A DNA stretch of 64,000 nucleotides from Seminavis robusta (lineage: Eukaryota; Bacillariophyta; Bacillariophyceae; Naviculales; Naviculaceae), in the NCBI GenBank assembly GCA_903772945.1, contig CAICTM010000286.1, positions 1 through 64,000 of the forward strand, written 5' to 3'. The position numbers were made by a program, and so were the translations under genes. Shown here in pieces: positions 46,917 through 59,279 of the stretch. A model generated the notes under the pieces. It had not been told where the DNA came from and ran no database searches. It saw only the letters and a list, made by a program, of their open reading frames with translations. Position 1 is the first letter of the stretch; each line of letters starts with the position of its first letter.

Positions 46917-49418
46917 CTAGCTGGTTGTTTGGGTTCTTGCGCTCAAATCTAGCCCCTCTCGGATTTCTTGAAGCATTACAGAGTTGGAGGGCATTGGCTT
47001 GGACCAACAACCGTCGGCCCCCGCCGCTTCAAACTCTTTTTCAATATCGTTTCCCGAACAGCCAATGATCATACACTTCAGTCCCATTCGGCGCAAGGCA
47101 ATGACGGTATCCGTTCCCAACATCACACCGCCAGCTGATTCCATATACTGATCCACGATCACCAGTTGAAACTGATGATCTCCTGACTCCACCAATTCCA
47201 CGGCAGCCTCCCCGGTGGCTGCCTCGATGATCTTGGCGTTGGGCATTACTCCTTTCCGGAGCCTCTTTGTTAGCATGAGCCGATTCATCATGATATCGTC
47301 TACCAAAAGAATCGATATCTCCTCTTCAATCATCTCTGGCTCTATTATTGGTGGGGCATGCTCTGTACCTTTTGATTGAGTAGCAACACTCGTAGAAGTG
47401 CACGACACCAGAGGGAGGAGTATGACACAAGTGGTGCCTTGTTTCACTCGGGGATCAGATTCGAAATAAATATCGCCCTCCAGAGCATCTACGATTTGTT
47501 TGCAGATGCATAATCCCAAGCCCGAGCCGGGAGCACCACCTCTCCGTACGAACCTTTCGAACAGGTGAGCTTGATCCTCTATTGGAATGCCAGGGCCTGT
47601 AAGACAAGGGACAATACGTGAGACAGCAGCATGGTAGCATCATTACGCGCGTTTTCCCATCCTACCTGTGTCTTTGCACTCAAATCGAACTCGTCCACTT
47701 TCCTCGTCCCAGCACACTGACAGCACCACTGATCCCGACAAACAATACTTCAGAGCATTGCTAGTCACGTTGTTCAAGACTTGCAGTATGCGATGGAAGT
47801 CTCCTGAAACCGTGTTTTTGTTGGGGTCAACATCAACCACGTATTTGAAATCAACGCCCTTGGGTACTTTAGGCGCCAACATAGAATGGGTCTCCATGAT
47901 GACTTGGTTCAACTCAAAGGGGCATGAATAAAATTCCATCTTTCCTTCTTCCAGTTGCCGCACGTCGCATAGATTGTTTAGAATCCGCCCCATAAAGCCT
48001 GTACAGGATTTCATGCCTTGGGTAAGCTCTTTAATTTCCACGGGGTCGTCGAATGGCATGACCAAAAGTGCAGACTCGATGGCCGAAAGAGGGTTTCTGA
48101 GTTCATGAGCAAAATAAGCCGTCATCTTTCGCTCTGTCTCAACTCGAGCCTCCTGGATCCGAGTCTGGGCAAGCATATCTTGCTTTTGTACCAGCACTGT
48201 GAAGACCAAGCCTGTCACAACGAGACTCAGCAAAATGACGCAAGGAATCATCCAAGCGCGGATGGACGATTGTCGGCTTGGATACTGGACGGTAATGTGC
48301 CATTCGGAAATATCAGTGGCAACGGTGAGAGCCACAGTGCGGTATGTCGGCGCGGCGACATTTTGGAAACCTGGGGATCGGGCCAGAGCGGTGCTTTCGG
48401 CTTCAGTTCCATACAATCTCTCGTTACGAGTCAGCAGGAATTCCCGTCCTGAACTGTGAAAGCGCTGGTACATGCCAGATTCTTTCACGACTTGCAACCA
48501 ATCGATAGTGGCGACAACCATGCCCCAACGATCCACCTCTTCTCCCGTGGTCGGCAATACAATCGGACGGCCGGGCATTGGAACGGCAAGCCTCAGGACA
48601 ATGGCCTTTTTTACAGCGTTGTGGCAACTCCCGTGATCAATGCAGTGCCTCAAAGTGATCGGTCCTGCAATGACTAGATTATCCGATCTCAGAGTTTTTT
48701 CTGCGTGGTAGCGAAGTTTGACGTCCTGAAGCATATCAAGCCCCAACTGCGCTGTAGCATTCATAATAACGTCGGGCCGCTCCGGATGGGTGTACACGCG
48801 AGGATGGACGAAGCATACCACTGCTTGTGGGTGGAAGTAAAGCTGGAGGAGAACCCGGGGCATCTTGGCGTTGGCCTTGATTGTAGAGGCAATCTCGTTG
48901 TACCTTTGAATGTTGGTTGGGTCTGAACACGGTGAGCCGGTCAGGTTGCGATGAGATAATTCCTGTCCAGGGGCTGGAGGGATAAAGGGAAGGCTGTTGT
49001 TTCCCAGGGAAGGCCCGATCAAATCTGGCAGATCACGGAAGAGGGGAATTTCTGTGGCAAACTGAGCAAGGGAGAAAAGAGGCATCATGGCCTTGTATTC
49101 AAGTGCATTCACAAAGTAGTCGGCCGTTTCATTGGCAAGATCTTGGGCGTCTCGAAAGTCGTCTTGCTCCCATTGGCTCAAGTAGAGCTCAGCTGTCAAA
49201 AGCCCTGCCGCCATCACCACCAAAAAGACCAGCCCACTGACTAGCAGGCTGGTCCGATGGACACTGAGATAGTTGAAGAGGCCCCGGATGCGCATGCACG
49301 CAGGAGAAGCATGTTCCTTCTTCATTGCCGACGCAACATCCTCTTGGTTATCTTCGCTATCCGACCGCAAGCTCGCCCCTGTGTTAATCCTTCGGCTTCT
49401 AAAAGAGTTGCCTAACAT
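46917..49418 (-). CDS. Membrane hybrid histidine kinase with receiver domain
   Basis: Two exons: 49418-47666 and 47596-46917 (donor GTAGGA, acceptor TTACAG); 810 aa. A transmembrane helix near residues 57-78 ([17 protein letters not shown]) and another near 388-410 ([20 protein letters not shown]) bracket a CHASE-like extracytoplasmic sensor region. The H box is [10 protein letters not shown] with His438, then SNALKY (N box), DTGPGIP (G1) and GSGLGLCI (G2). The receiver has VDD at its start, the phospho-acceptor in LVIVDQYM at Asp733, and SKP. Such hybrid kinases start phosphorelays in response to extracellular or organelle-lumen ligands; the ligand is unknown. Confidence 0.88.
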
Positions 49419-50000
49419 GGCTTTCTCGCTAGCTAATAGTAGCCTAACGATAATAACTCTCCTTTCGATGTGCTACCGTACGAGGCTCTCAGTTTCTCAT
49501 GAATCGAATCCAAAGCAGAGAAGCTGCAGATACTAGCAGCTGTCAGTTAGTTGCCACAACAAATAATGGCAACGTGCTGTGAGCTGTGAGCTGTGAGATG
49601 TGCTTGTGCTCTTCACTCTTTTGCTGTTTCGCTGGGACTCGATCAGGCGGTCCGGAACAGTTTTGCAGTGGTCGGATCGTCGGATCTGTTCGACCCAGTC
49701 TCCTCTGTGGTAAGGAGGAAGAATTACCTGAAGTACCGGGTAAGGAAGAACAGCTTCAGCCTTATTAGGTAATGACCGCGAGACTCGGTCATTCTATTTC
49801 GATAAATCTTTCGCAGAACATGGAACGAAGGGGAAAGAAGGTACCAGGTACAGTACGAGTACTCTAGAGTACCAATTTTCCGCCGTAATATTTCCAGACA
49901 TAAAAATCAAAGATTGGGGTAAAATTACTTAAAGGACACTCACCTGTTCTCGGTGACTAATTCTTGTGCTAGAGGTTTTTAAAATAAAGGCTTCTCCTGG

Positions 50001-50400
50001 ACCTCTGTGGAAACGTCATTCGTGGCAACATACTTAAGAGACGATACACCGAGGAATAGGAGACGATCAAAATGATTTATGAGACGAAAGCAATCGTCTC
50101 CTATATTTAGGAGACGATTCAGTAGGAGACATTACAATTAGGAGACGAAAATTTTGAAATAGGAGACAATCCGAAAGATTTAGGAGACGATACCATACAG
50201 TTTACATGGTACACTTAGGAGACGATCCGTTGAGAATAGGAGACGATCCGTTGAAAATAGGAGACGTTTTAAGAGGAGACAAAAGATTAAAGAGACGATC
50301 CGTTTCGTCTCCTATTTTTAGGAGACGAAATCCATTAAATAGGAGACGATCAAAAGGATTTAAGAGACGAAAGTAGCACGACTCGAGTTTCCACAGAGGT
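50001..50400. mobile_element. Motif-array TIR element 1 (400 bp, TSD CCTGG)
   Basis: Bounded by perfect 14-bp inverted repeats, ACCTCTGTGGAAAC at 50001-50014 and its complement at 50387-50400; pairing continues imperfectly to about 24 bp. It is flanked by identical CCTGG at 49996-50000 and 50401-50405. The interior has about 18 copies of a GGAGACGA-centred motif (best form TTTAGGAGACGATT), mostly in one orientation with two inverted copies near 50093 and 50304. Spacing clusters at 15-22 bp. There is no coding capacity, so it would be non-autonomous. I do not know a named family with this structure. Confidence 0.8.
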
Positions 50401-53400
50401 CCTGGGTCGGTTTTATTAAAAAATGATACAACCGTTTGGTACCGGTACCGGTGCCTGTGGTGCTATGCGGTACTAGTAGAGCCTCTTGGTGTCAATTCTA
50501 TTTTCTATAGTAAAATAGTATGCATATAATAAAGAGAGGGGAAGGGGATGGTGGCAGCCATGAGAAGAGGCTCTGTTGGTCCGTTGGTCTCATGATCCCC
50601 CTCTGTTGGATCAGCCTTGATTGCATTGTGAGGCCGAAGGCCCAACTGCGATGCTGCAACTACTGTACCGATCACTGCAACAATTGTGTCACTCTAGTAG
50701 GAGTTAACTGGGGACACTACGACTTCACATACACTACTAGTAGAAGATCTCAAAGCTGACTTCTACTGTATCATAATTCATAATTGTTTTCGAGCGACGA
50801 CCGCAGCCTCTATACTGACTATCTCACGGGTGGAAAATGGTGGGATATTCTGCTGTGGAACCAGCCATCCTAACTGGGATGCAAGTACAAGCCCGCAGGA
50901 GTGCACGAAAGGTGTCGCCACGGAAGAAATGAGAAGTTAGATAGTATCAAATTCCAACAGGAAGAAAGATATCCTAAGCCCAAGAGGTACGGCCTTAGCC
51001 TCACTACCGGTAGCTAGCCTCACTATCAGAGCCATCGAAATAGGCTACTAAACCAGAAGTGCTACGGAACGAAAGCACGACTCATCACTCTATCAATTTC
51101 ATTTGTAGGCCCCGAAGGCTGAGCTTCCGATTGTCCTACAGCCATGAACTAAGACTATTTTAAAATTTCAGCCAACTCTGTGAATCACAGGTGGGCCGAA
51201 CTGTGATTTCCACAGCTCTGCTCGAGGTCTGTTCCTCGTGAAGCAGACCACAGCCGCAAGGAGCCAGTCAATCGATCAAGTGACTAGACTTACCGGTACC
51301 AGGTACCAGCCAGCATCATCGGATACTACTCCTACTACTACTACTTCTACATGTACTGCTGGATGGCGGCACACCCTCACAGACCACGGGACCAGGGGCG
51401 TAGAGCAGCTGTAAACTTTGTGAACAGTGACAGAAAACAATTTCCCTCCTCTCCCTGACGAAAAATTAGCCTTCGAGCCCAAAACCGGAGAAAAGAGGGT
51501 GGGGGACCAATAGACTTCTAGAGCTAGCTAGGTAGTACCGATACACAACTCCCATTACACAACGTCTACACACACACAAAAGTCCAAGCAGCTGGTACGA
51601 TACATGTACATGTAGTACCAATAGATTGTGGCCATTTGCCCCTGCGTCGGTGGTCCGTGGGCTGATCTGACTTGGGACAGCTCCTGGGACATGGACTGTT
51701 AGCTTTAGGTTCAGCTACCTGAAGGCGTTCGCGGGGGCTTGCACTGATTGACCTCTGGCCCGCTTCTTTTCCGAAGCTATTACCTCCACCGCTGCCTGGT
51801 GGCTCTTCTCGAAATGGAAACGGGTGGCAAGCTCGCACCGTCTGTCCTTCAAAAGAGGTTGGCAAACTCTATGTCTCCAGTTGTCATCATGATTGCCATT
51901 TTCACCTCCGAAGTCACAGTGTTGGCCTGTGAATGCGGGAATTGCTGGAAGGGTGGACATCCTTAGTCAGGAATGGCATCTTTGGAGCAAGAGAAGTAAT
52001 GAGGCAATGGAGCAATGATCTCTAGAATGACAGTCACCCAATTGTTTGCTTGGTTTGACAGTTGTCTGTTGAGGTGATCAGCAAGAGGTGCGCGGTAAAG
52101 CCACCTCAACACTGCCACTCTACTACTGGTATCTGGAAGCAAGCAACAATCCCACACAGCTGGTGGCTGTGCTGTTCAGAACTCTCTGCCCACTCACAGC
52201 AACAACAGACACACCATGCATTATTACCTATCAGTCGTTTGGCTTGTTTGGTTGGAGCTCCTTGGTTTCCAAGTGGCAGATAAGATATCAAGCCTTAGTT
52301 GTCAGTTTTACTTCAAAGCAAAAGTCCAGCTGCGAAGGTCTCGGTGAGACGTCCCAGAGGTCATCAGTGGAGGAGTGGAGGGCGTTGCTGCTTGCAATTG
52401 TGCCAGCTAGTGGCTGCTAGCTACTGTAGCACGTTAGCACGTTCCTCGGTTTCGCAGATGCCTCCTGAGTCGAGTCGAGTCAAGTCGAGTCTAGAAAGTC
52501 GTCACTCGAGGCAGAATTGATGGCAAGCTTCAAGGTCCGTGGGATGTCGGACGCTTTGATTGCATGTATGTCTTTGGTGTGTCTGCAGCTGGTTCATACA
52601 ATATACTTTTACGATATGGTATCGGTACACAATAATGCTACTGTATTTTTTAAATTTTGTTTACTAGTAATCCACGCAGAGCACATTTCCGGAAGAACCC
52701 CGTTTTAGTCAGCTGAATTTGCAAATGCCAAATGCCACCTGAACAATCTATCTCTTCACTCTACTCGAGTACATGCCTACTAGCTAGCTAGCAGCTACCT
52801 GGTAGTAGCTACTCTATCGTAGCTAGTAGCCAGCTAGGCATGCGGAAGCACCAGACTGACATGATGGGCTGCTGCCATCAGATATCCAGCCACTAAAGTT
52901 GAGTTCCCGCAGTGCTTAGTATCTAGACTACTGAGTACTAGTAGTTGCTATTGCAAATGCCAGCCACCTTGGGCAGGTAGTAAAGTTTCGTCCTTTGGCT
53001 GGTGCTGCTTGGTTCCAAGTGGCAACTACCTAAGCTTGAGCGATAATTACAGCTTACTCAGGCTCCATGTGCACGGGTGGGCCCAGGCATTCCTTCTCTG
53101 TAACATCTGGCTACCTAGAACATCACCGCATAGCCCCAGACCTCCTGTGGACCTATCCGAGACTACCGATTCCTCCTGCAAACCACCTGCTTCGTCAGAT
53201 GTTGATGCTTCAGCTTTCTAGATTGGTGGTACCGCTTCAGGCACGTTCCTCGAGGTATTGCCCGCTGCGTCGTCAGGGTAAAAAGAAAAGAGCAGCATCT
53301 TGATGGGAACCTTCAAGCCGGAGTTGAAGGCGTTGAAGGTTGCGTCAGTAGAACGTTGGTTGCGATGTTGCAAAGCACGTCTTTTGCTGTTTGACAGCTG

Positions 53401-53893
53401 GCAATTACTCAGCAATGGAAAGTGGCCAATGATAGCAGCTGAGTAATTGCTGACATCATCAAAGGATGACGCGTTGAATTGGCTTGAGGGAAAGTCATTG
53501 CTGCACAACCAGTGAGATTCTCCGCCTGCTCGGGCCTTTGTTTACTCCCGCGCCTTTGCTCCGAGCCTACATGCAATTACGTGAAAAACAGTAGGGATGC
53601 ACGTTTCACTCGACTGCTTTCGAAGAAATTCGGATCTGTTCTTCCAGTGTCTCTGCTTCCGCCCCTCCTAAACCAGCGTCGCAGTGTTCCGGCGTCAGCT
53701 CGCCGGTCACAACAGCGGAAGGGAATCTCACAAAAACAACCAGAACCCCAACAACACCTTACTCATCGTACCATCAGCCCTCCAAGTCAGAATAACAAGT
53801 GGAGGTGTCAAGGAATAGCAACAGAGACAGCATCAGCATAAGACGAGAATCGAATCAGCCAATCAATACAGTAGCTACCTCTCAAACAACAGG

Positions 53894-54218
53894 ACAATCC
53901 GGCAAATGGGATTTGTGACGTCAGTTTCACGACTGAATAGAACTGTCGTCAAACGTGCTTTAAATATGATTTAAGCGACAGTTTAGGCGACCGTTGAAAA
54001 ATAGGCGACAGTTTAGGCAACAGCTAGGATTTAGGCAACCGTTACTAGTATTTAAAGGGTTGTTTCTCGAAGCATTAGGCAACAGTTTAGGCAATTGCCT
54101 AAAAATAGGAAACAATGTAGGCAATCGCCTAGATTTAAGCTACTAACTGTTGCTTAATTCTTTGTGCAACCTTTCAGTCGTGATTCATAATTAGCTTGGG
54201 CACTAATTGCCGGATCGT
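53894..54218. mobile_element. Motif-array TIR element 2 (325 bp, TSD near CCAGG)
   Basis: Terminal inverted repeats ACAATCCGGCAAAT (53894-53907) and the complement of 54205-54218 match at 12 of 14 positions. An inner inverted pair, CACGACTGAA at 53928-53937 and TTCAGTCGTG at about 54173-54182, is perfect. Flanks are ACAGG (53889-53893) and CCAGG (54219-54223), 4 of 5 identical. The interior repeats TTTAGGC(G/A)AC(A/C)GTT about ten times, with some inverted forms (TTGCCTA). It ends directly before ATG of the DUF6824 gene. Confidence 0.72.
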
Positions 54219-54223
54219 CCAGG

Positions 54224-55743
54224 ATGGGCCCCATAAATCAAACAACAGACAAGAACAACTCAACAAAAGCAACAATGCTAGACTCTTATCGCGTAGGCAA
54301 TGCTGGAGCCATCAAACTCATTGGTACTCCTCATGACCATGATGGTGAGTTTTCTCCGTGTCTTTGGCGAGGTAGTTCGCTGGATAACAGCGGCAATGCC
54401 TCGTCAAGTCATTGATTGACCAATGTCGATGACCATGATGTTCCCAACGCCAGGTTCTCACTTGAAACTCCACTTGCTTTTTTGTCTTTCTTTCCGCAGT
54501 TCTTAGTGGCCGAGGAGGAGCCATCAATGCCCACAGTGGCAACCAACGCTTCCGAGAATGGGTCCGAGTGAGGAAGGAACGCTACAATCTCGCTCGGACA
54601 AAGGCAGAAAAGGCATCCGTTGCCAATGAGGTAATGGACCTGGTAAAGTCGCTGAACCCACCAGGCCGTTTCCTGCAGAGAGACCAGTCATCCGTCATGG
54701 GTGGAACTGCATGGTGGGTCGAATGCGACGAAGTCAAAGCCATGGCCAAAACTTCTCAAGCACTTCGAGAAGGAGCACCCACCATTCGAGCGGCACACAA
54801 AGATGAACTACAAGATGCCAAGAAGAGAACACGAAGGAACAATAAGAAGAATACAAACCACACAACAGCACACCCGACTACTGCTGTGGGCAGTAAGCGC
54901 AGCCACCAAACCATGCAACAAAGCCAGCCACCAGTGGTTGTCCTATCGTTGCCCACAACTGCTGCGTCCGTGTCTCCCCCTCCTGTCACGCTGTCCGTGT
55001 CACCAAACACAGCCATTGAACAGCTAAGGGCCAATGTAGAGGCCGCCAGGCATGACAACAGCAACAATACGCCTCCAACAACAATGTCTTACATCCCAGC
55101 ACTGGCATCTCCTCCGGCTGTTCCTCTGCCTGGGTCCTCTCCCTTCATTGTTCCTCCCATCAAGCGATCGCGCCTTTCGGAGATGCTCTACCTTCCCCCT
55201 TCCGAGCAGCCACCCCAACCGCACATTGTCAAGCCAGATGACACTCCAGAGATTGCTCCCCTCCCATCCCCTCTTCCACTCAGTGCTATCCCTGACCTAG
55301 AGTTTGTCGAACGCTTCCCCATGCCAGCAATCCCCAAACGCGAGTGCAGCATTCGCCGGACTAATTCGCTTGCCCTCAGTGATATTGGCAGTGGTGATAG
55401 CTGGGGTGAGATTGAATTCGTCAATCCATTTGAAGGAGATGACTCCAGCTTGCCTCCATTTTCGCCTTTCCCAGAGCGGGGTGGCTGTGGAAGCGGAAGG
55501 AGCAGCTTTGGCGAAACCAAGTCGGTAACATCCGAGCTCTCTGACTTGGCCGATGCCAACTGTCTTGCACCTGCAAGTGCCATGGCGGACAGTGAATTTG
55601 GAGAAGCCATGAAGGATGTCATTGATGCCGTTCACCCCGGTTTGGCATCGCCTGGAACCGATGAACCCATTCCAACTCATCTATACCCCTACACTCCTCG
55701 CACTGGAGTCAACGGTAGCAGCAACCCTCAACTCATTTGCTAA
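54224..55743 (+). CDS. DUF6824-domain protein (diatom-expanded family)
   Basis: Two exons, 54224-54344 and 54500-55743 (GTGAGT donor, CCGCAG acceptor); 454 aa. Residues about 39-125 carry DVLSGRGGAINAHSGNQRFR, PPGRFLQRD, WWVECD and KTSQALREGAP. That order is the pattern of DUF6824, a domain abundant in diatoms and found in putative nuclear proteins; its biochemical function is not known to me. The rest is Pro/Ser/Thr-rich with a basic KKRTRRNNKKN stretch (possible NLS) and is probably disordered. An internal start, MLDSYRV at 54275, is an alternative. The first ATG touches the end of array element 2, so the element probably supplies 5' UTR or promoter sequence. Confidence 0.8.
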
Positions 55744-56983
55744 GCAAGCTACAGCACCGATTCGATTGAATTGAATTCCGAACAGCGTCAATGGCTACTA
55801 GACAAGCAAAAACAGCAAGCAAAAGCGCTGGCACGGGACACTTATTTGTTTATACGTCATTTTGATCTTAGATATAGCGATGTTGACCACGTCAAATCAT
55901 CTCTGGGAAAAGCTATCTGGATCACATTATCATCTTTTTTGTCGAAGCGGCTGGGCAGTCGGACAACAAAGTAATACCAACACACACACACAAATCATAA
56001 AGCAACAAGAATTATAGACGCATTTTGGCACTTTTACATTGTACTTCTATTTGTAGTCCTTCTACTAACCACCCAGTAGCCTATAGCTAGCCAGCTTGGT
56101 ATCATTGGTCATCTGCCACCGGCAAACAACATTTATTTCAACTAACTGTGCTCAGCAGCTACCGTACGGTCCGTAGCTGTCTTCATAGAACTGGCATTGA
56201 GTGCTACTAACCAACCCAGTAGCTTGTATCATTGGTCATCAGCCACCAGCAAGCAACAGTTCAACTGTGCTCAGCAGCTAACGGTATCCGTAGCTGTTTG
56301 AATAGAGCTGGCATTGAGTGGGTAGTGCGAAACGAAGAGTGTCTAACCAGGCAATTGGCACGTTCATGGAGTTCGGCTGGTTGTCGGAGCAGGACCAGCG
56401 TTAGAATTGATCCGAGCAATGCGAGTAAGTGACCGGAACCTTCGGATGTCCGATGATGGATAGCTCCCACGAAAAATCACTTCCATCTTCCGTGAGATTC
56501 GTATGATAGTAAAATGTTGTTCCAACCCACCGTAGCTAGCAAGACCAACTTGGAAGAGCCCTGGAAGCTCTTCTGAAACTCCTGCAACGGCAGGAAGATT
56601 CTTATCGTGCCTGTGCTCTACAACTGAACGTTTTAGATAGATAGCTAGTAGGCTCCGACGCAATTACTCTTGGCAACTGCATAGATCGGTCTGCTGACAT
56701 TCGAGAAAGACCAACACGGAGAGCTGTGGAAGCCCTGACGAGAAACCATCAGGCACAAGTCAGGAAGACTCTTTCCTGCCTGGGCTCTACCTACAACTAA
56801 CTGTACTACCTAGCTAGCTAGTAACAATCTCCATCACGCCCCGGGCTTCGTGCCCAGGCAGTACCAATACTCGTATTGGATGTTCTACCAACCAGGGCTC
56901 AGGAAGCTTTGTGCAATCGCTGTTTATCCAAAGATTTGCTTGGACTTGCCAGTGCATGAGTCTATTGTCGTTTATCCTTACGT
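55744..56983. repeat. Intergenic DNA with two diverged tandem repeat pairs
   Basis: First pair: about 56069-56203 and 56214-56320, sharing TATCATTGGTCATC, CAACTGTGCTCAGCAGCTA and GCATTGAGTG (the first with interruptions). Second pair: about 56539-56650 and 56708-56822, sharing AAGACCAAC, GGAAG, GCCTG and GCTCTAC words. A 67-codon frame at 55771-55974 right after the DUF6824 stop is unsupported. Confidence 0.5.
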
Positions 56984-58658
56984 TCAAGCCTCCAACACTC
57001 TTACAATGGTCTGTTTGGTGCTCAAGCTAAAGGCGAGATATTCGTACTTCCAACCGAATCGCTTGCAACACTCTCTCCAAGCTCGGAACTCATCTTGTCG
57101 CCAAGATGGATGACAAATGTATTCATCAAAGATCAGTATAGTACCGGGGACAATGCGTCTCGACATGCCTTCCAAGATATCCAGTGTCGAGCTGTACAAA
57201 TCGCAGTCAATGTTTGCGTAGGCCAGTACTGCATCGGGATCCACATAATCGCTTTGCAAAAAGGGCACAATGGTGTCACTGAAGAGACCCTGATGAAAGA
57301 ACACGTTTCCTTCGATTTTGGGAATAACGCCACCTGTAGAGTAGGCTCCTTTGGGTTCATTTCCCCAAGCCTGAGGCAATCCAGTGAATGTATCAAAGCC
57401 ATGAATGGTGACATCTAGTGGCAATAGTTCTTGTGTCATGCGGATGCTTCGACCAGATCCAACGCCAAACTCACAGACTAGACCTCCCTCTTTGATAAGT
57501 GGCATTGCAGCCTGTAGCGCAATCTTGAGCATATCGTAGGTTCCTCTTTGGACATTGAGTTCTTCGTCTGGAATCTGTCAAGTGATGGTCCATGCATCAT
57601 ATTGAGGAAACAACGAATTTGAAAAGGTTGCTCCACTTGCTGGCCCACTTCTGGTGTGACTTACCTTTCTTGTATGCCAACGAACATAGCTGTTTCGTTT
57701 CAAATGAGGTAGAGTGTATTCTTTTGGTGAGATACAGATGCACACCAACAATCCAATTGAGCTTCTAGCTATTAATAGAAGACTTACCCCCAACTATCGA
57801 GCTTGCAAGAGATACTAAATAATACAGAAGTAGTAGAAACATAGAAAGAAAAAGAGGATTGAGAATTGTTGTTGAATCCAATGTTGCAGGTTTGACTAGT
57901 GCAGCCAGTGCTGATACGTACTGTGATTCCGACCGTCTAATCTGTTCAAAGATGGGTTCTGCTTCATCGGTTCTTCCCAAACGATCCAACACCACAGCCA
58001 TGTTGAACTGAGTTTTCTTCAAAGAAGGATCCAACTGACTAGCTTTTTGATATGCTTCTAGTGCAGGTTCAAGATTCTGTCCTCCCCCCGAACCTTCCAA
58101 GGCCACTGCGAATCCCTCATAACTAAAGGGCGAGGGCACGGAATCAATTTGCGAGGCTTCCTTGTAGAGTCTGACGGCGGCATTGGCATCTCCCAGTGCA
58201 TCCAGATTGAGGAATCCCAATCGAATACAAAGATAGGCCAACACGGCGGGACAATCTTCTGTAAGCAGAGCCGTGACATGGGCGAAATCTTCTTCGGAAT
58301 CCAAAAAGCACTGGTAGAGAGTGGCCGCTTCGTGAAGAGCCGCTGATGCCGCACGGGCTTGTCCACTGCGTTCCAATTCAATGCCCAAACGCAATGATCG
58401 ATCAGCTTCTCCAATTAGAGTATTCCACGCCACATCGCCACAAATGAGCTCGTAAGCCAATGAGCTGGATTCTTCCCTTGTAGTGGCGCTGATGGCAGAG
58501 AACAGGGCAGATTTTTTGGATAAGGATTGTTGGGCAGGCTTCAATACAAAAGCTGCAGTGGACGAAACAAGGCCAGCCACAATGGATAATATTCTAATTG
58601 CAGATCCGAGGGGGAGATGAATGTGCCTCATCTTATTATTGACAGCCATCAAATCCAA
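56984..58658 (-). CDS. Plastid-targeted TPR-TylF-type methyltransferase fusion
   Basis: Three exons: 58658-57788, 57720-57665 (56 nt) and 57574-56984; frames join as SIVG-E|YTLPHLKRNSYVRWHTRK|IPDEELNVQRG to 505 aa. The better start may be MRHIHLP at 58631, giving a signal peptide ending TAA|FVLKP, a plastid A-F junction. Residues about 60-240 are TPR-like (YLCIRLGFLNLDALGDANAA, ALEAYQKASQLDPSLKKTQF). A transmembrane helix follows (FLSMFLLLLYYLVSLASSIV). The C-terminal 190 residues match TylF/MycF-type methyltransferases: GLVCEFGVGSGRSIRMT, HGFDTFTGLPQAW, YANIDCDLYSSTLDILE, LIFDEYICHPSW. The Asp residues for metal binding appear kept. The substrate is unknown. Confidence 0.75.
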
Positions 58659-59279
58659 GCAAATAATATATCACAAGAGGCAACAAGAATTGAGGGCGAG
58701 GGGGGATGGGGGGATCAGATCGATCTTTGCAATCCTGTGGGAGAGGTCGCAATGGCATGATGGCTCTGTGCGTCACATTTATTCCTAACCTTACGAGTGA
58801 TGGCTATTTTAGTCCCGCAAAATAACGGCTTTGCTTTTGGCCTGGTCGGCTCTCTCTTTTTTGGTGCTTTTTCAAGTGATTTGACAATGGTGCATTATTT
58901 CTTGGGCAGCCGATGGACAGAGCGGTAGTGTCCGCTGCATGTTTGTGCTCTCTTGTGAACTAACATAAGCCGCCCCTAGCTAGCTGTCATCGCTCGCAAA
59001 GAGTTCGCTAGTACAGAAACAGAAGGAACCGGTCCAATCTGCTTTGCTGGACAGTATTCCCTGCAATCCTCGACGTTTGGCACTGGTGAATTCCAAGTGA
59101 TATTAATAGTCGAATTCACACCTCGCAGACAATCCAACACACTCCCCGACCAACCACAACAATCCAACTACCTCTGGGCAACGGGGGACTTGATATACAT
59201 CCGTGTTGACTGCTGCGTTCTCGTGGGCAATCGACGGTGGATGTACCAATTTTGAATTTCGTCACATCAATCAATCGCA
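58659..59279. promoter_or_regulatory. Divergent region between TylF-fusion and DHHC genes
   Basis: 621 bp between head-to-head starts. It contains a CTAGCTAGCTG cluster near 58977 and no recognised gene. Promoters of both neighbours are expected here. Confidence 0.4.

Larger units (their letters stand above)
49419..54223. other. 4.8-kb gene-free region with two motif-array elements
   Basis: No ORF here has a recognisable domain or credible splice structure. It holds the elements at 50001-50400 and 53894-54218, several TACCGGTACC palindromes (near 50440, 51290), CTAGCTAG clusters (51525, 52780) and ACATGTA palindromes (51602). Compared with the compact gene-rich DNA on either side it looks like accumulated repeat remnants. 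Confidence 0.5.

Noticed and set aside
49960-50420. CRISPR-like array
   Set aside because: The repeats are short and imperfect, occur in both orientations, have irregular spacers and are enclosed by TIRs in a eukaryotic genome.
52088-52420. 110-codon plus-strand frame in the gene-poor region
   Set aside because: No recognisable features; overlaps competing frames on both strands.
53512-53841. 109-codon plus-strand frame
   Set aside because: Basic, Gln-rich, no domain; lies just before array element 2 and has no supported gene structure.
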